A DNA stretch of 64,000 bases from Aphrocallistes beatrix (GCA_963281255.1 OY725490.1:186001-250000); one strand, 5' to 3'. Positions 1 to 10,960 are shown, counted from the stretch's first letter. The notes: generated from the sequence alone by a model not told the origin. Program-made: numbers and translations.

Positions 1-140
1 ACTCACCATACAAAACACAGTTCTAGGTCTTAGACTCGTAAATCTTTTAAAATCATTGAGAATATTCGAATTATGATCTCTACAGACTATAATAACTAAG
101 ATTGTTTGAGTATAAGTAATTTTATACCTAATGAGCAAAA
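1..140 (+). mobile_element. 3' end of a Tc1/mariner-type MITE family
   Basis: This matches the right terminal inverted repeat of the complete element at 27913-28668 (shared stretch around ACCATACAAAACACAG and ATAATAACTAAGATTG). Only the right end is inside the window, and its outermost bases are degraded. The same end recurs near 3031-3192, 5967-6115, 13065-13195 and 22280-22445. Confidence 0.6.
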
Positions 141-187
141 CTAATTAATGCCTTATTATTATTTAAGAATTATCGGGGCAAATTCTG

Positions 188-225
188 TTATCCGGGCACC
201 CTCCGGTCCGGCACTGCCCGGATAA
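188..225. repeat. Short GC-rich hairpin
   Basis: Perfect 11-base inverted arms (TTATCCGGGCA / TGCCCGGATAA) surround a CCGG-rich loop. It may be the fold-back core of a small MITE. No target duplication was recognised. Confidence 0.5.
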
Positions 226-242
226 GAGAGGTTCGAGTGTAC

Positions 243-834
243 ATATTTTCAGATCTATATGATAAATTATTTGTCTACTTTTGTTTACATTAGGTACATA
301 AAGTAAACAAATCTCAAAGATATGCTAGAGACTAGCTTCCAACGGATGACATAGGGTTTTCAGGGGTGTAGATTTCGAAAATCATATTTTCAGATATATA
401 TGATAAATTATTTGTTTACTTTTGTTTACATTAGATACATAAAGTAAACAAATATCAAAAATATGCCACAAACTTGCTTTAAAAGGTTGACATGGGGTTT
501 TCAGGGGTGTAGATTTCGAATATCATATTTTCGAGTAAATTTGATCATCAATTTGTTTACTTTTGTTTACAATAGATACATAAAGTAAACAAATTACAAA
601 AATGGGCTAGAGTCTAGCTTCCAACGGTTGACATGGGATTTTAGTGCTGTAGATTTTGAATAATATATTTTCAGATCCATATGAGAAATTATTCGTCGAC
701 CTTTGTTTACAATATTTATTTAAGGGAAAAAATTCCAAAATATGTTTGATTGAGTGACTCCAGCGTCCACAGGGCGACTCTGCGGACACACAGTGTCCGC
801 AAGCCGCGCAGCGCAAGCAAGCGAAGCGTGCTTG
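243..834 (+). mobile_element. Helitron-like element, 3' part, with 141-bp tandem repeats
   Basis: Units starting near 243, 384 and 525 repeat with a 141-bp period (ATATTTTCAG...TTTGTTTAC...), and a partial fourth unit starts near 665. The end carries the family's 3' signature: TGTCCGCAAGCCGCGCAGCG, then a CAAGCG...CGCTTG-type hairpin and terminal CTTG at 831-834. The same end closes other copies in this window (for example 47901-47904, and the minus-strand copy starting at 58424). No protein is encoded, so it is a non-autonomous copy. The 5' end is missing. Confidence 0.6.
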
Positions 835-934
835 CCACTAACTATAATTCCACTTCTGCACTCCCATGGCTATAACATGGATTGTTAATAGATGTGTTGT
901 ATGTCTGATATTTCGATCTTTTAAGTGCATATTA

Positions 935-1095
935 CAGGGTGAGGCATAAGTTCTGCACCAGGTTTCATTAGGCATAAAATTTATACTCAAACAATCTTAG
1001 TTATTATGGTCTTTAGAGATTGTATTCGAATATTCTCAATGATTTTAGAAGATTTTTCTAGTCTAAGACCTGGAACTGTGTTTTGTATGGTGAGT
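935..1095 (-). mobile_element. Left end of the CAGGGTG mariner-type MITE family
   Basis: It begins TA-CAGGGTGAGGC and is the reverse complement of the family's right end at 1-140. Only one terminal repeat is present, so it is a truncated copy. A short CCCGGT-rich stretch follows at 1107-1150. Confidence 0.55.
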
Positions 1096-1196
1096 TATAT
1101 GGACCCACCCGGTTGACCCGGTGACCCGGTCTATTCGTGACCCGGTCCAAGCCTGCTCCAATGAATCGCTACATGACTAAAACCTCGGAAATAACA

Positions 1197-1356
1197 CAGA
1201 GGTTCCCAACCTGAGGCCATGTACCCCTTAGTGGTCTACATAAGATATCAATGGGTCCACTGTATTCGAAATTTTGTGTTACGATTAATAGGATTGATCC
1301 GCAGAATATAGGAATATTTATAGAGGGTCCACAGCTCAAACAGGTTGAAACCTCGG
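1197..1356. mobile_element. Degenerate hAT-type MITE
   Basis: The ends CAGAGGTTCCCAACCTG and CAGGTTGAAACCTCGG are imperfect inverted repeats of the hAT type and closely resemble the better copy at 63150-63278. The flanks AAATAACA / AGCTAACA look like a decayed 8-bp target duplication. Confidence 0.5.
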
Positions 1357-1385
1357 AGCTAACACCTCGGTTCTATCTTTAGCTG

Positions 1386-2860
1386 ATGTCCTCGCAGAGT
1401 CTTCTCCCTCGGACTCGGGTCTACCTCTTCTGGAGCAAGGACAGGAGCACGGGCTGCAGACAGGTGCTGTTCTCCGGGAAGGGAGCCACTGCCCAGCTGG
1501 TCTGGGACGCCGGACGCAACCACTTCTCCACCACCGAGGTCCTAGCAACCGGGTGGCACTCAGGAATGTTGATAGGAGACGACTTCGATGTGGCAGCTGT
1601 TGAGCCATTCCTTGTCCCACCGTCCTCTTCCTGTCTCGACATCGAGAACCACGTCTCAACCTGGACCCTTGTCCCCTCCAATCAAAATGAAGCACTCTCC
1701 TCTCATCCTAGTGAAACGCGCCCAATCCCCTTCCACTCACAGCTGCGCCTCTCTTCCTATAAATAGCTCCCTAGCCAAGAACAGCTCCAAGTGTTCCTCT
1801 CCCAGTGAGTACGGGATCCTGGAGCAATGCTGCACTGCTGGTAATGGAGATGTGCCAGACAAGAGCTCCTCGCGGAACCTATCAGATAGTGACTATTTCG
1901 ACCACTTGATAGCTGAGCAGGAAAGCCCGCCTGATTCCCAGGAAAGGAGCGACTCCATCTACGATGTCCCGCGTAGCTGCCAGCCAGTGGAGGACGCGGT
2001 CTATCAAGTCCCGCCCAACAACCAACCGGTCGATGATGCTATCTACAAAGTTCCCACGAATAACAATGACATATACCAGTCTCCTAGCAACATACCTGTC
2101 ACTGAGGTATGCGATGAGGAAAACGGCATTCCTAAGGAGCAGTCGAGTGACCTTAGCAACGCAGGAATGCCCTCAGAAGTTAAGGCGGCTGAATGTGAGA
2201 ATGGCGCCTCTTCTGACGGAGAGGATTTCTACCAAGTTCCACTCACAAACATTTCCCGCCCAAAATTGTCCAACCGTAGCAACGAAGTTCACATTCCCAG
2301 CCACTACGACACCTACGACCGTCCCCTCCTCCTGTCCAAGGGGCGAGAAGTGTCCCGCGTCCTGTCGCCACTTGACACCTCTCAATCGGGCGCCAATTCG
2401 CCCAATGAGGCCCCCAGCTCCCCGCGCAAGAAATTAATTCCGGCGCCCAACGCGCGCATTTGCTGAAGAGAGGACCAATCCCGTACAAGAGAGCTCTCTC
2501 CAAGCCCGCCTCCCCGACTCCCCGGATACGGCGCCCGCGCAGAGGAATGTGGAGAGTGAGCTGCAGGCGTTGAGACAGGAGCTGGAGAGGGAGCGGCGGA
2601 GGAGACAGGAATTCGAGCGGGAACTTCTCCGCTGCAAGACGGAGGGAGAACTCTGGCGCTCAGACTGCGAGGATGGCGCCCAGAAACTGAGTCTGGCGCT
2701 CTCGCAGCTGGAGACTGAGCGGGCAGCTATCCGCAGACTGACGGAGGAGCTGTCCGAGCTGAGAGCTGACTGCCAGCCAATCAGCTGCTCCCCTCTCTCC
2801 GAGACCCACAGAACAGCTGGGAGTCGAGGGAGGGCGCCAATCATCACTAAGCCTTTGATC
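1386..2860 (+). pseudogene. YxxP-motif coiled-coil adaptor-like gene, copy A (frameshifted)
   Basis: This is a paralogue of the open copy at 20819-22138. Copy A has an extra 5' coding part (1386-1590: RVYLFWSKD... to DDFD) preceded by a possible splice acceptor (CTATCTTTAG at about 1372-1381). The frame then breaks twice relative to copy B: a 2-base loss near 1650 (after CLDIE) and a net 4-base loss near 2410-2435. Between the breaks lie the tyrosine motifs YDVP, YQVP, YKVP, YQSP and YQVP, and after them a charged coiled coil of about 70 residues with ten residues (ELERERRRRQ) absent from copy B. YxxP clusters in p130Cas-like docking proteins bind SH2 adaptors once phosphorylated; that role is inferred from motifs only. 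Unannotated introns could rescue one break, but two shifts against a clean paralogue favour a pseudogene. Confidence 0.55.
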
Positions 2861-3192
2861 CTAATGCATTTGAATTATAAAAATGAACGAATTCCATTTG
2901 TCAGCAGAATTTGTCACCCATCTTGGAGAGGTGTGAAGATTTCGCATAGATCTTCGTACTTAATCGCCGACTCATTATTTTCAACTCACTCCAAGCCCGC
3001 CTCCCTGATTTTTCAACAATTTTTCCTTTAAAACACAGTTCTAGTAGACAAGTCATAGACGCGAAAAATATTTTAACATCTTTGAAATTATTCGAATTAC
3101 AATGTCTAAAGACCATAATAACTAAGATTGTTTTAATATAAGAAATTTTACAACCAATCAAGCTTGGGGCAGAACTTATTGGCCACCCAGTA
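2861..3192 (+). repeat. Helitron-derived tail plus mariner-MITE right end
   Basis: Sequence after the adaptor copy (GGTGTGAAGATTTCGC...) matches internal Helitron sequence seen at 26810-26870 and 59020-59070. From about 3031 it becomes the right end of the CAGGGTG MITE family, ending GGCCACCCAGTA. The same order follows copy B at 22080-22445. Confidence 0.5.
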
Positions 3193-3213
3193 TACTAGTA
3201 CAACTTAATATCT

Positions 3214-3335
3214 ATACCACATTTCATATGCATCGGAGAAATAAATATAAATCCACTGAGTATATACTATCTATACAATACAATGAAATTTAATATCTCT
3301 GTTGGTTCTATTCTCTTAGTTTGATTAGTTCAGTG
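3214..3335 (+). promoter_or_regulatory. Shared NHL upstream block
   Basis: It contains TTTCATATGCAT, ATCCACTGAGTATAT and a CTATACAATAC box, then TTCTATTCTCTTAG-TTTGATTAGTTCA just before the ATG. Similar blocks precede the genes at 23157, 29560, 42533 and 55081. The CTCTTAG could be an initiator or a splice acceptor of a leader intron. Confidence 0.45.
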
Positions 3336-4562
3336 ATGGCAACTGTTAGTGTTGTGTCAGAAGAAAAAGATTGCTTTGAAACTCAAATCTCAGAAGTGAG
3401 ACGAATGATAGAAACTCGTTTCCGTGAATTGACCGAATGCTTGAGAGAGAGGAAGAGAAAACTCTTGAAGGATTTGGAAGAAATGCTAAACACTTTCAAG
3501 AAGGAAAGAGACAAATATCAATCAAGTATATCTGAATTAAAGGAAGTATTGATATTTACTCGAAACACGATTAAGGCTGAAAGTGGAAAGATTCAAGTTT
3601 CTATTATCGATGAAATCCTTTCAAAACAAAAGGCATTCACATCTGAATTCAGTGCTAAACGTATCCGTGGAGACTTTGATGGGACTGTATTTGGTCTAGC
3701 TTCTACTGCTGGAGTGTCTAGTCTGCCTGTACTAGCTCACAAGAGTGGAATGACTCCTGTAGTGAGGGTAGGAGGGAAACGGAGTAGTGAAGAAGGAATG
3801 TTCAACTATCCTTATGGTATAGCAGTGGACTATCAAACTGGAAACATTTATGTGTCAGAGACTTTCAACAAAAGAGTCCAAGTGTTTGATAGCAATGGAG
3901 AGTATTTATTCAAGTTTGGAGATAAGATGAATAGTCCTCGTTGTATCGCTATTTCAGAAAATAGAGTGTTTGTAAGTCAGTTTTATTCTAATTGTATGTT
4001 AGTTCATGATTTGAATGGAACTCTCATCAAACAGTTAAGAAGTAGAGGTAGTGGAGAATGTCAATTCAAATATCCGTTAGGTATTGCAATCAGTGAAACG
4101 GATGGAGACATCTACGTGTGTGATCGTGATAATAATCGAATACAAATATTCTCAAACGAGTTTCAATTTAAATCTCATTTCGGACGAGGGATACTGAAAA
4201 GACCTTCTGACATCAAACTAACTAAAGAGTTTGTTTATGTGCTTAGCTGCTATGAACCTTTCCTATATTCTTTCACTTTTGACTTCATTCAATCTCACAG
4301 CACTGATATCAGTTCTATTCCTAAACACTTGAAAGATCCCCGTGCATTCTGCATTGATCGATCTGGTCACTTTATTATTTCGGATTATAGTCAAGATGCT
4401 ATTCTTGTTTTCAATGTACGAGGTGAATTAGTGCACACAATTACTAATGGTGTATCTAATCCGTATGAAGTTGCACTGGATTCAAAAGGGAGAATCTTGT
4501 CGGCTGTTACCACTCTCTCCTCATTTCACGTATCCAAATCCTTACTATTCAAACTCGATTAA
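3336..4562 (+). CDS. Coiled-coil NHL-repeat protein (408 aa)
   Basis: The ATG at 3336 follows the conserved leader TTGATTAGTTCAGTG. Residues ~12-95 are a charged heptad-rich helix (IETRFRELTECLRERKRKLL...) like the coiled coil of TRIM/B-box proteins, but no RING or B-box is present. Residues ~155-400 hold six NHL blades (for example YPYGIAVDYQTGNIYVS and YPLGIAISETDGDIYVCD). NHL propellers of Brat/LIN-41 proteins bind RNA or protein; the ligand here is unknown. Two oddities: ten residues usually found between FGLA and STAGVSS (AEELGRIVVTE-like) are missing in frame, and the C-terminus is shifted, replacing the usual HSLLIF end with a longer tail ending LLFKLD. It may be expressed but altered. 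Confidence 0.75.
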   Translation: MATVSVVSEEKDCFETQISEVRRMIETRFRELTECLRERKRKLLKDLEEMLNTFKKERDKYQSSISELKEVLIFTRNTIKAESGKIQVSIIDEILSKQKAFTSEFSAKRIRGDFDGTVFGLASTAGVSSLPVLAHKSGMTPVVRVGGKRSSEEGMFNYPYGIAVDYQTGNIYVSETFNKRVQVFDSNGEYLFKFGDKMNSPRCIAISENRVFVSQFYSNCMLVHDLNGTLIKQLRSRGSGECQFKYPLGIAISETDGDIYVCDRDNNRIQIFSNEFQFKSHFGRGILKRPSDIKLTKEFVYVLSCYEPFLYSFTFDFIQSHSTDISSIPKHLKDPRAFCIDRSGHFIISDYSQDAILVFNVRGELVHTITNGVSNPYEVALDSKGRILSAVTTLSSFHVSKSLLFKLD

Positions 4563-4751
4563 TGTGTTCTAGTATCCAAATACTGGATAAGGACATGAAC
4601 TTACAGATACACATCTCACACCACTCAATGAATAAACCTTGTGGCATCAAGATGACAGCAGAGTAGGTATTTGTACTGAGTTCTGATACTAGAAGTCCTA
4701 TAATATGTTAAAAAACTACAGAGTTATCAGAGACTTGCGCTCTCTAATCAC

Positions 4752-5077
4752 CAGGGTTGCCGTGGGAATGGGTTTTCCCATGGGAATGGGAATGGGAATG
4801 GGATGGGGATGTAGATGGGAAATGATTTTTCCACGTGGGAATTCCCATATGGGAATTCCCATGAGTTTCCCATATGGGAATTCCCACGTGGGAAAACCCA
4901 TGGGAATTCCCATGTGGAAAACCCATGGGATTCCCATGTGGGAAACCCATGGGAATTCCCCTTGTGGGAAAACCCATGGGAATTCCCACATGGGAAAACC
5001 CATGGGAATTCCCACGGTAAATCTCGTGGGAATGGGATGGGAATGGGAATTGAAATTTCTTTCCCACGGCAACCCTG
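4752..5077. mobile_element. hAT MITE built of nested palindromes
   Basis: The ends CAGGGTTGCCGTGGGAATGG and ...TTCCCACGGCAACCCTG form inverted repeats, flanked by a perfect 8-bp duplication CTAATCAC (4744-4751 and 5078-5085), the hAT hallmark. The interior is almost entirely variants of CCCATGGGAATTCCCA, open in several frames by composition only. No transposase. Confidence 0.85.
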
Positions 5078-6198
5078 CTAATCACTCGTGGTCCTTTGAC
5101 TTTGACTACTCCCACCACTCCACAACACTAAGTGCATCTACATCGAACCTACCAAGCTGACTCACCTCTTGCACCAGCCGAAACACTGTATAAACTCAGC
5201 ACTACTCAGAGTCCTACTAATCAACGAGTACCACTCTGTCTACAATCCTCTGACTAACACCTCCCAACCCCAAGCTACACAGAATCTCAACCATAGGCGT
5301 CGTAACCCACCCGGTTACCCGGAAATTGCCGGGCGACCCAGAGTGAATACCGGGTACTACCCGGCAAGCCGGTGCTACCCGGTCTAATGCCGGGTGCTAC
5401 CCGGTAAATGACCGGGTACTACCTGGTAAAGAGCTTAGTGCTATTATGTACTGGTAATTGGCTGTTACTAATTCCTCATGTAGATCAAGGGTTCACGTCC
5501 CATTTGGCTGACGGTGACGCTGGATCAGCTGAAGATACGGCCCGATTAACTGACTGAACGCGGCCCTGGATTATTGTGGGCGGGCAGTTCAAGGGTAGGG
5601 AATAAAGTTTACGACGCCTGTGATCTCAACTCATAGGCATTGTCAATACTCCGTGACTTAATTCCTATTGACTTAATAATTCCATTTCAGCAGTGTTGAA
5701 CATTGTATGTAGTAGCCATGTTCTATCCTCTCTATAAACCATTTTAAGTTATTTTGCCAAATGTACCTAATCTGAACTCATGAAATAAAAACTTTATCTC
5801 GTTTCTAATAATGAATTCAATGTATTTGTAAAATATTTCCATGGTGAATGAAAGATTTCTGTTCCTAAATCGTCATGGTACATCAATTATTGAGACATTT
5901 CTTACAGGAGCAGTGGCCCTGGTTCTCGAATTTCGCTACTTGACAGGACTCTTATTTTCTCCACAATACTCACCATAGAAAACACAGTTCTAGGTCTTAG
6001 TCTCGAAAAATCTTTAAAATTCATTGAGAATATTCAAATTATAAAACCATAATAACTCTACGATTGTTTGAGTATACGAAATATAATACCTAATGAGCAA
6101 AACTTATGCCTAATCTTGTACTTTCATATAATTCCTTGTTTTTTGGTAGAATCAATTTACTATACCAATTCTAATCTCTTGGTTTGATTTGTTCAATA
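5078..6198. other. Gene-free stretch with CCGG-rich array and MITE half
   Basis: 5308-5430 is a run of degenerate ACCCGG / CCGGGTACTACCCGG units. 5755-6115 is the right half of the CAGGGTG mariner-type MITE (compare 28290-28668), ending before the NHL gene at 6199. 12835-13195 is a duplicate of this half element in front of the NHL copy at 13282. Nothing else was recognised. Confidence 0.5.
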
Positions 6199-7107
6199 AT
6201 GGCAACTGCTGCTATCCGTGTAGAGTTTGATGGGACTGTGAATGGTCTAGCTGAGGAGCCAGACAGATTCGTGGTTACAGAGTATACTGCTGGAGTGTCT
6301 AGTCTGCCTGTACTAGCTCACAAGAGTGGAATGACTCCTGTAGTGAGGGTAGGAGGGAAAGAGAGTAGTGAAGAAGGAATGTTCTACTGTTTTTGTGGAG
6401 TAGCAGTGGACTATCAAACTGGAAACATTTATGTGTCAGATTTTCACAACAACAGAGTCCAAGTGTTTGATAACAACGGAAGGTATTTGTATAAGTTTGA
6501 AGATAAGATGAATAGTCCTCGTTCTATTGCTATTTCAGAAAATAGAGTGTTTGTATCTCAGTATATCTCTGATTGTGTGTCAGTCCATGATTTAAACGGA
6601 ACTATCATCACACTGTTAGGAAGAATTGGAGGATTCCATTTGCATTTTCCAATTGGGATCGCAATCAATGAAATGAATGGAGACATCTATGTGTGTGATT
6701 CTGTTGATTTTAGAATACAATTTTTTTCCAAAGACTTACCGTTAAAATCTCAATTCGTACATGGAATACTGAAAACACCTTATGACATCAAACTAACAAA
6801 CGGGTTTATTTATGTGCTTAGCTGCTATGAACCTTTCCTATATTCTTTCACTTATGACTTCACTCAAACACACAACACTGCTATCAGTTCTATTTCCAAA
6901 CACTTGAAATCTCCTTACGCATTCTGTATTGATGGATCTGGTCATTTTATTATATCGGATTACAGTCAAGATGCTATTCTTATTTTCAATGAACAAGGTG
7001 AATTGGTGCACACAATTACTGATGGTGTATCTAGACCTAATGGAGTCACACTGGATTCAAAAGGGAGAATCTTAGTCTGTAGCGACAAATCTCTCCTCAT
7101 TTTCTGA
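6199..7107 (+). CDS. NHL-repeat propeller protein (302 aa)
   Basis: The protein starts MATAAIRVEFDG and is almost all propeller: a closing strand near PVVRVGGK (residues ~47-54), then blades near 61-100, 104-140, 149-187, 191-226, 236-274 and 278-302, ending SLLIF. Blade 3 carries the variable loop CDSVDFRIQFFSK. There is no signal peptide, membrane helix or coiled coil, so a cytosolic protein is expected. AATAAA lies at 7124-7129, 17 bases after the stop, suggesting a very short 3' UTR. Flanks match the broken copy at 13282. Its leader reads CTCTTGGTTTG rather than CTCTTAG, so an AG acceptor there is not universal. Partner and function are unknown. Confidence 0.8.
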   Translation: MATAAIRVEFDGTVNGLAEEPDRFVVTEYTAGVSSLPVLAHKSGMTPVVRVGGKESSEEGMFYCFCGVAVDYQTGNIYVSDFHNNRVQVFDNNGRYLYKFEDKMNSPRSIAISENRVFVSQYISDCVSVHDLNGTIITLLGRIGGFHLHFPIGIAINEMNGDIYVCDSVDFRIQFFSKDLPLKSQFVHGILKTPYDIKLTNGFIYVLSCYEPFLYSFTYDFTQTHNTAISSISKHLKSPYAFCIDGSGHFIISDYSQDAILIFNEQGELVHTITDGVSRPNGVTLDSKGRILVCSDKSLLIF

Positions 7108-9686
7108 ATTCTTCCTTCTCTTGAATAAACTCTTGCTTTTTCTTCTAACATTATTCCCTCAGTTATTGCTTAACATTTTTTCATTGATTTGCACCTTTTC
7201 TATTTAACTTCTTTCTCTTTGTTTTTATTTTCAATATGTTTATCTATTGCTATATTATATATATTCGACTATTTGCTTGATTCCATTAATTATTGTCATT
7301 AATGCGACGTATTAATAACTCTATTCCTATATTTGTGTTGTATTCGCATGTTCCATAAATGGCTAAGTTATGCTCGAATAATTGTATTGCTTAACTTTTA
7401 AAAATGTGACAATGACGTCATAATTCCATGATGAGTCAACATTTTGCTCTGAGCTCAGAACCTAGTGGAGCCATAGCTAAAAGACTCCCACATGCCAAAA
7501 ATCAGCTTTCTGTCCCTGGCAGTTTCTTCAATCAATTCGTTACAGATATATATATATATATATATATACACTAACCAGACAAAAGTATTTGTATACTATA
7601 TTATTGCCCATACAAATAGTACTTAATTGGATCTTTTAATGAAGGGAAAAGTATTCAAACTCTAAGAGCTATCAAGAGTCTGATTTAAGATTCGAAATCT
7701 TCACATTCGAATTAGTAATAGTTGGTAATAGTTAGTAATAGAAGATTTCTAACAAATGGCTCAACCCAATGAGTAAAATCATCAAGCTGTGGCACAAGGA
7801 ATAGTACATCACCATCATGTATAGTGATAAAAGGGACATATGCGGCACAAAGTGGCAGTGATTGATAATTTGAAATAATTGGGAATTAGTAATTGATTAG
7901 AAATATCCTACAATAACTAATTTAAATGTAGAGATTTCGAATTTGATACCCGATTAGTTGTATCACTTACCGTTTCGGAATTTTATTCTTCATGAATAGA
8001 CCCATTTTAGTATTAAATGCACGTAAGATAATGAAGTGTGCAAATACTTTTGTCCGGGTTTGTTTCATTTATTAATTGGAGTTGAAATTCTAAATTGTCA
8101 CATTTCAATTATTCATTGACTATCATTTGGGAATAGAACTCTACTATGGTATTTTGAGATTCTAGTATTTACTAACCATGGATTAATTAATACCGTGGTA
8201 TTTTGAGATATCGTAGTATTGTGAGATTGTTTCGGATACTCAAATGGCCTTGTGCTTCAATCGGTTTTATCTAACTTTATAACCACAGCATTTTTTGTGA
8301 AATGATTTTAAATTTATTATTATTTTAAGGTAGTTTGGTTGGGAAGATATGTATAGTGTTATGTCCGTGCTCAAGTGAGATATATTTTGAGTGTAGATGT
8401 GACTATAATTTTTCCGCATTTCCATCACCTTCAGTGTTCGTAAGCATTTATTCATAATTTACACTACAAAATTGTATGATGTATTAATGAGAACTTTATA
8501 CTAAAATAGTGAGCCTACATATTTAGTTATTAAGCTCTCATCAATACTTCATACAGCTTTCTATTGTAAATTTTAAATAAATACTAATGGGCAGTGAAAG
8601 TGACAGAAATCACTAACTATAATTCCACTTCTGCACTCAGATGGCTTTAGCATGGATTGTTAATGGATATATTATCATACATGCCAACTTGAGCCATGAT
8701 AAAAGCGGGACGCGGCCTTGAATTTCGCGGGACATGACGGGACACAATAAAAATATATATCTGATACAAAAAAAACGGGATATATGAGGAAATTTCATGT
8801 AAAAGCGGGACACCCGAGAAAATTAGCTCAATAGAAGAGTGAAAAAAATAGGACGTCCCGCCAAAAACGGGACAGTTGGCAGGTATTAACTGTTATATGT
8901 CTGATATTTCAATTTTTCAAGTGACTATTTTTTCTAAACTCTCTGCCTTAAACGAATAATTACAGAGGCAGCACATAGTACATTAAGTGCCTGACGTCCA
9001 TTTGATTGGTTGAATTTTGAAAATTGATTGGTAATGCACAATCATAATAAAGTCAGACTCGTGTTGAGTTAGCTAATCAGAAGATGGACTAGATAGGAAT
9101 GAGACGGATTCATTGTTTAGAATGAGAAATTCATTGAAATTGCACTGAACCGATATCTGACTAAAGCCTCGGAATCGGTTCGCTCTTCTCTTCACACTGG
9201 ATTCCATCTGCACCCTGGAGAGCTTCTCTTCCTGTGGGGACCCTGTTCACACCTCAGACACATTGTGTCCTTGCAGCGTCTGCCATTCTCTCTCCTACAT
9301 CGCCACTCTGTCGCACTCTCTCCACGCGGCTGTCTCTCTGCATTCCAATCCGCTAACGCTAGTGTTCTGCATTCTTCGAACTTCTTTCTAGTTTCATTAT
9401 TACTTATTTGTGTGCTACATTTCATGTTTCTAACACTTCCTAGTTCCTCAGTGAATTCGCACAAAAAGCAGTGCGTTTGAAAACTAGACAAGCTATTATA
9501 TACTACACACCAGATACGCTCCTAATTTCAAACCCCAAAATTTCCATTCGCCTAAATTGATAAATAATATTCTAATTTAGGGTGAATTGAGTATAATTCT
9601 GGATTTTCGAGCGTCTCGCGCACCTAGATGATACTTAATATCAATTGACTCTACCAGTTTTATTGTCTTAGCTTGATTATTCAATA
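7108..9686. other. Gene-free stretch with repeats
   Basis: 7380-7570 is related to the inner Helitron at 56860-57413 (GACGTCATAATTCCATGATGAGTC, then a TA run at 7547-7568). 8677-8890 is an inserted element. 9190-9480 is a GC-richer stretch, open in short frames on both strands, that I could not assign. Confidence 0.4.
8677..8890. mobile_element. Inverted-repeat element with GGGAC motifs
   Basis: The ends (A)CATGCCAACT and AGTTGGCAGGT are inverted repeats, and the interior has repeated AAAAGCGGGACACCC-like motifs. The flanks (GGATTGTTAAT ... ATGTCTGATATTTC) are contiguous at 875-915, which acts as an empty site. Exact borders are uncertain by a few bases. Confidence 0.55.
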
Positions 9687-10595
9687 ATGGCAACTGCAGC
9701 TAAACGTATCCGTGTAGAGCTGGATGGGCCTGTGAATGGTCTAGCTGAGGAGCTAGGCAGAGTCGTGGTTACTGAGTCTACTGCTGGAGTGTCTAGTCTG
9801 CCTGTACTAGCTCACAAGAGTGGAATGACTCGTGTAGTGTGGGTAGGAGAGAATAGTGAAGAAGGAATGTTCTACTGTCCTTATGGAGTAGCAGTGGACT
9901 TTCAAACTGGAAACATTTATGTATCAGAAGTTTGCAACCAAAGAGTCCAAGTGTTTGATAGCAATGGAAGGTATTTATACAATTTTCGAGAAAAGATGAA
10001 TTGTCCTTGTTCTATCGCTATTTCAGATAATAGAGTGTTTGTTTGTCAGTTTATCTCTAATTGTGTCTCAGTTCATGATTTAAACGGAACTCTTATCACA
10101 CTGTTAGGAAGTATTGGAGGATCTCGATTGCAAAGTCCAACTGGAATCGCAATCAATGAAATGAATGGAGACATCTATGTGTGTGATCAAGATAATAATA
10201 TAATACAAATGTTTTGCAAAGATTTACCGTTAAAATCTCAGTTCGGACAAGGAATAGTGAAAACACCTTTTGACATCAAACTAACAAACGAGTTTATTTA
10301 TGTGCTTAGCTACGAGGAACCTTTCCTACACTCTTTCACTTATGACTTGACTCAAACACACAACACTGCTATCAGTTCTATTTCCAAACACTTGAAATGT
10401 CCTAACGCATTCTGCATAGATGGATCTGGTCACTTTATTATATCGGATTATAGTGAAGATGCTATTCTTATTTTCAGTAGACAAGGGGAATTTGTGCACA
10501 CAATTACTGATAGTATATCTAGACCGAATGTAGTCACACTTGATTCAAAAGGGAGAATCTTAGTCTGTAGCGACCAGTCTCTCCTCATTTTCTGA
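9687..10595 (+). CDS. NHL-repeat propeller protein (302 aa)
   Basis: The first ATG after the leader TTAGCTTGATTATTCAATA gives MATAAKRIRVELDGPVNG. Six NHL blades are complete with the usual SLLIF end. Its own features are VWVGEN in place of VRVGGK with one residue less, a Cys-rich CNQRVQVFDSNG in blade 1, CDQDNNIIQMFCK in blade 3, and SYEEPFLHSF in blade 4. The 3' flank (10600-11100) is shared with the copies at 23157 and 29560. The poly(A) signal seen in relatives (GAATAAAC) is GAAAAAC here. Confidence 0.8.
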   Translation: MATAAKRIRVELDGPVNGLAEELGRVVVTESTAGVSSLPVLAHKSGMTRVVWVGENSEEGMFYCPYGVAVDFQTGNIYVSEVCNQRVQVFDSNGRYLYNFREKMNCPCSIAISDNRVFVCQFISNCVSVHDLNGTLITLLGSIGGSRLQSPTGIAINEMNGDIYVCDQDNNIIQMFCKDLPLKSQFGQGIVKTPFDIKLTNEFIYVLSYEEPFLHSFTYDLTQTHNTAISSISKHLKCPNAFCIDGSGHFIISDYSEDAILIFSRQGEFVHTITDSISRPNVVTLDSKGRILVCSDQSLLIF

Positions 10596-10960
10596 TTTCT
10601 TCTTTCTCTTGAAAAACTCTTGCTTTTTCTTCTAACATTATTCCCTCAGTTATTGCTTAACATTTTTTTATTAATTTGCACATTTTCTATTTCATTTCTT
10701 TCTCTTTGTTTTATTTTCAATATGTTTATCTATTGCTATATTTTATCTATTCGACTATTTGTTTGATTCCATTAATTCATGTCAATAATGCGACGTATTA
10801 ACTCTATTCCTATATTTGTGTTGCACTAGCATGTTCCATTAAATTCATTTTTGTAGTATATTTGAAACTTTTGAGCTTGGGTAGTGAGGGTATCTTGTTA
10901 GTTCTATTAGTAGTGCGGTATAATCAGTAGAATGAGTCTGCTCTCATAATTAGTTTTCTC

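Noticed and set aside
243..760. CRISPR-like regular repeat
   Set aside because: Units are contiguous 141-bp satellites with no unique spacers, in eukaryotic DNA.
1336..2847. Antisense open frames opposite adaptor copy A (and 21404-22059 opposite copy B)
   Set aside because: Shadow frames of a GC-rich coding sequence; the plus strand has the motif-rich, coiled-coil protein.
4705..5160. Open frames on both strands with HGNSH-like repeats
   Set aside because: Lies within the palindromic hAT MITE; open in many frames only because of its composition.
9192..9491. 99-residue minus-strand Cys-rich frame and overlapping plus-strand frame
   Set aside because: A few Cys pairs only loosely recall transposase zinc motifs. 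No start context, domain order or paralogue in the window, so not called as a gene.
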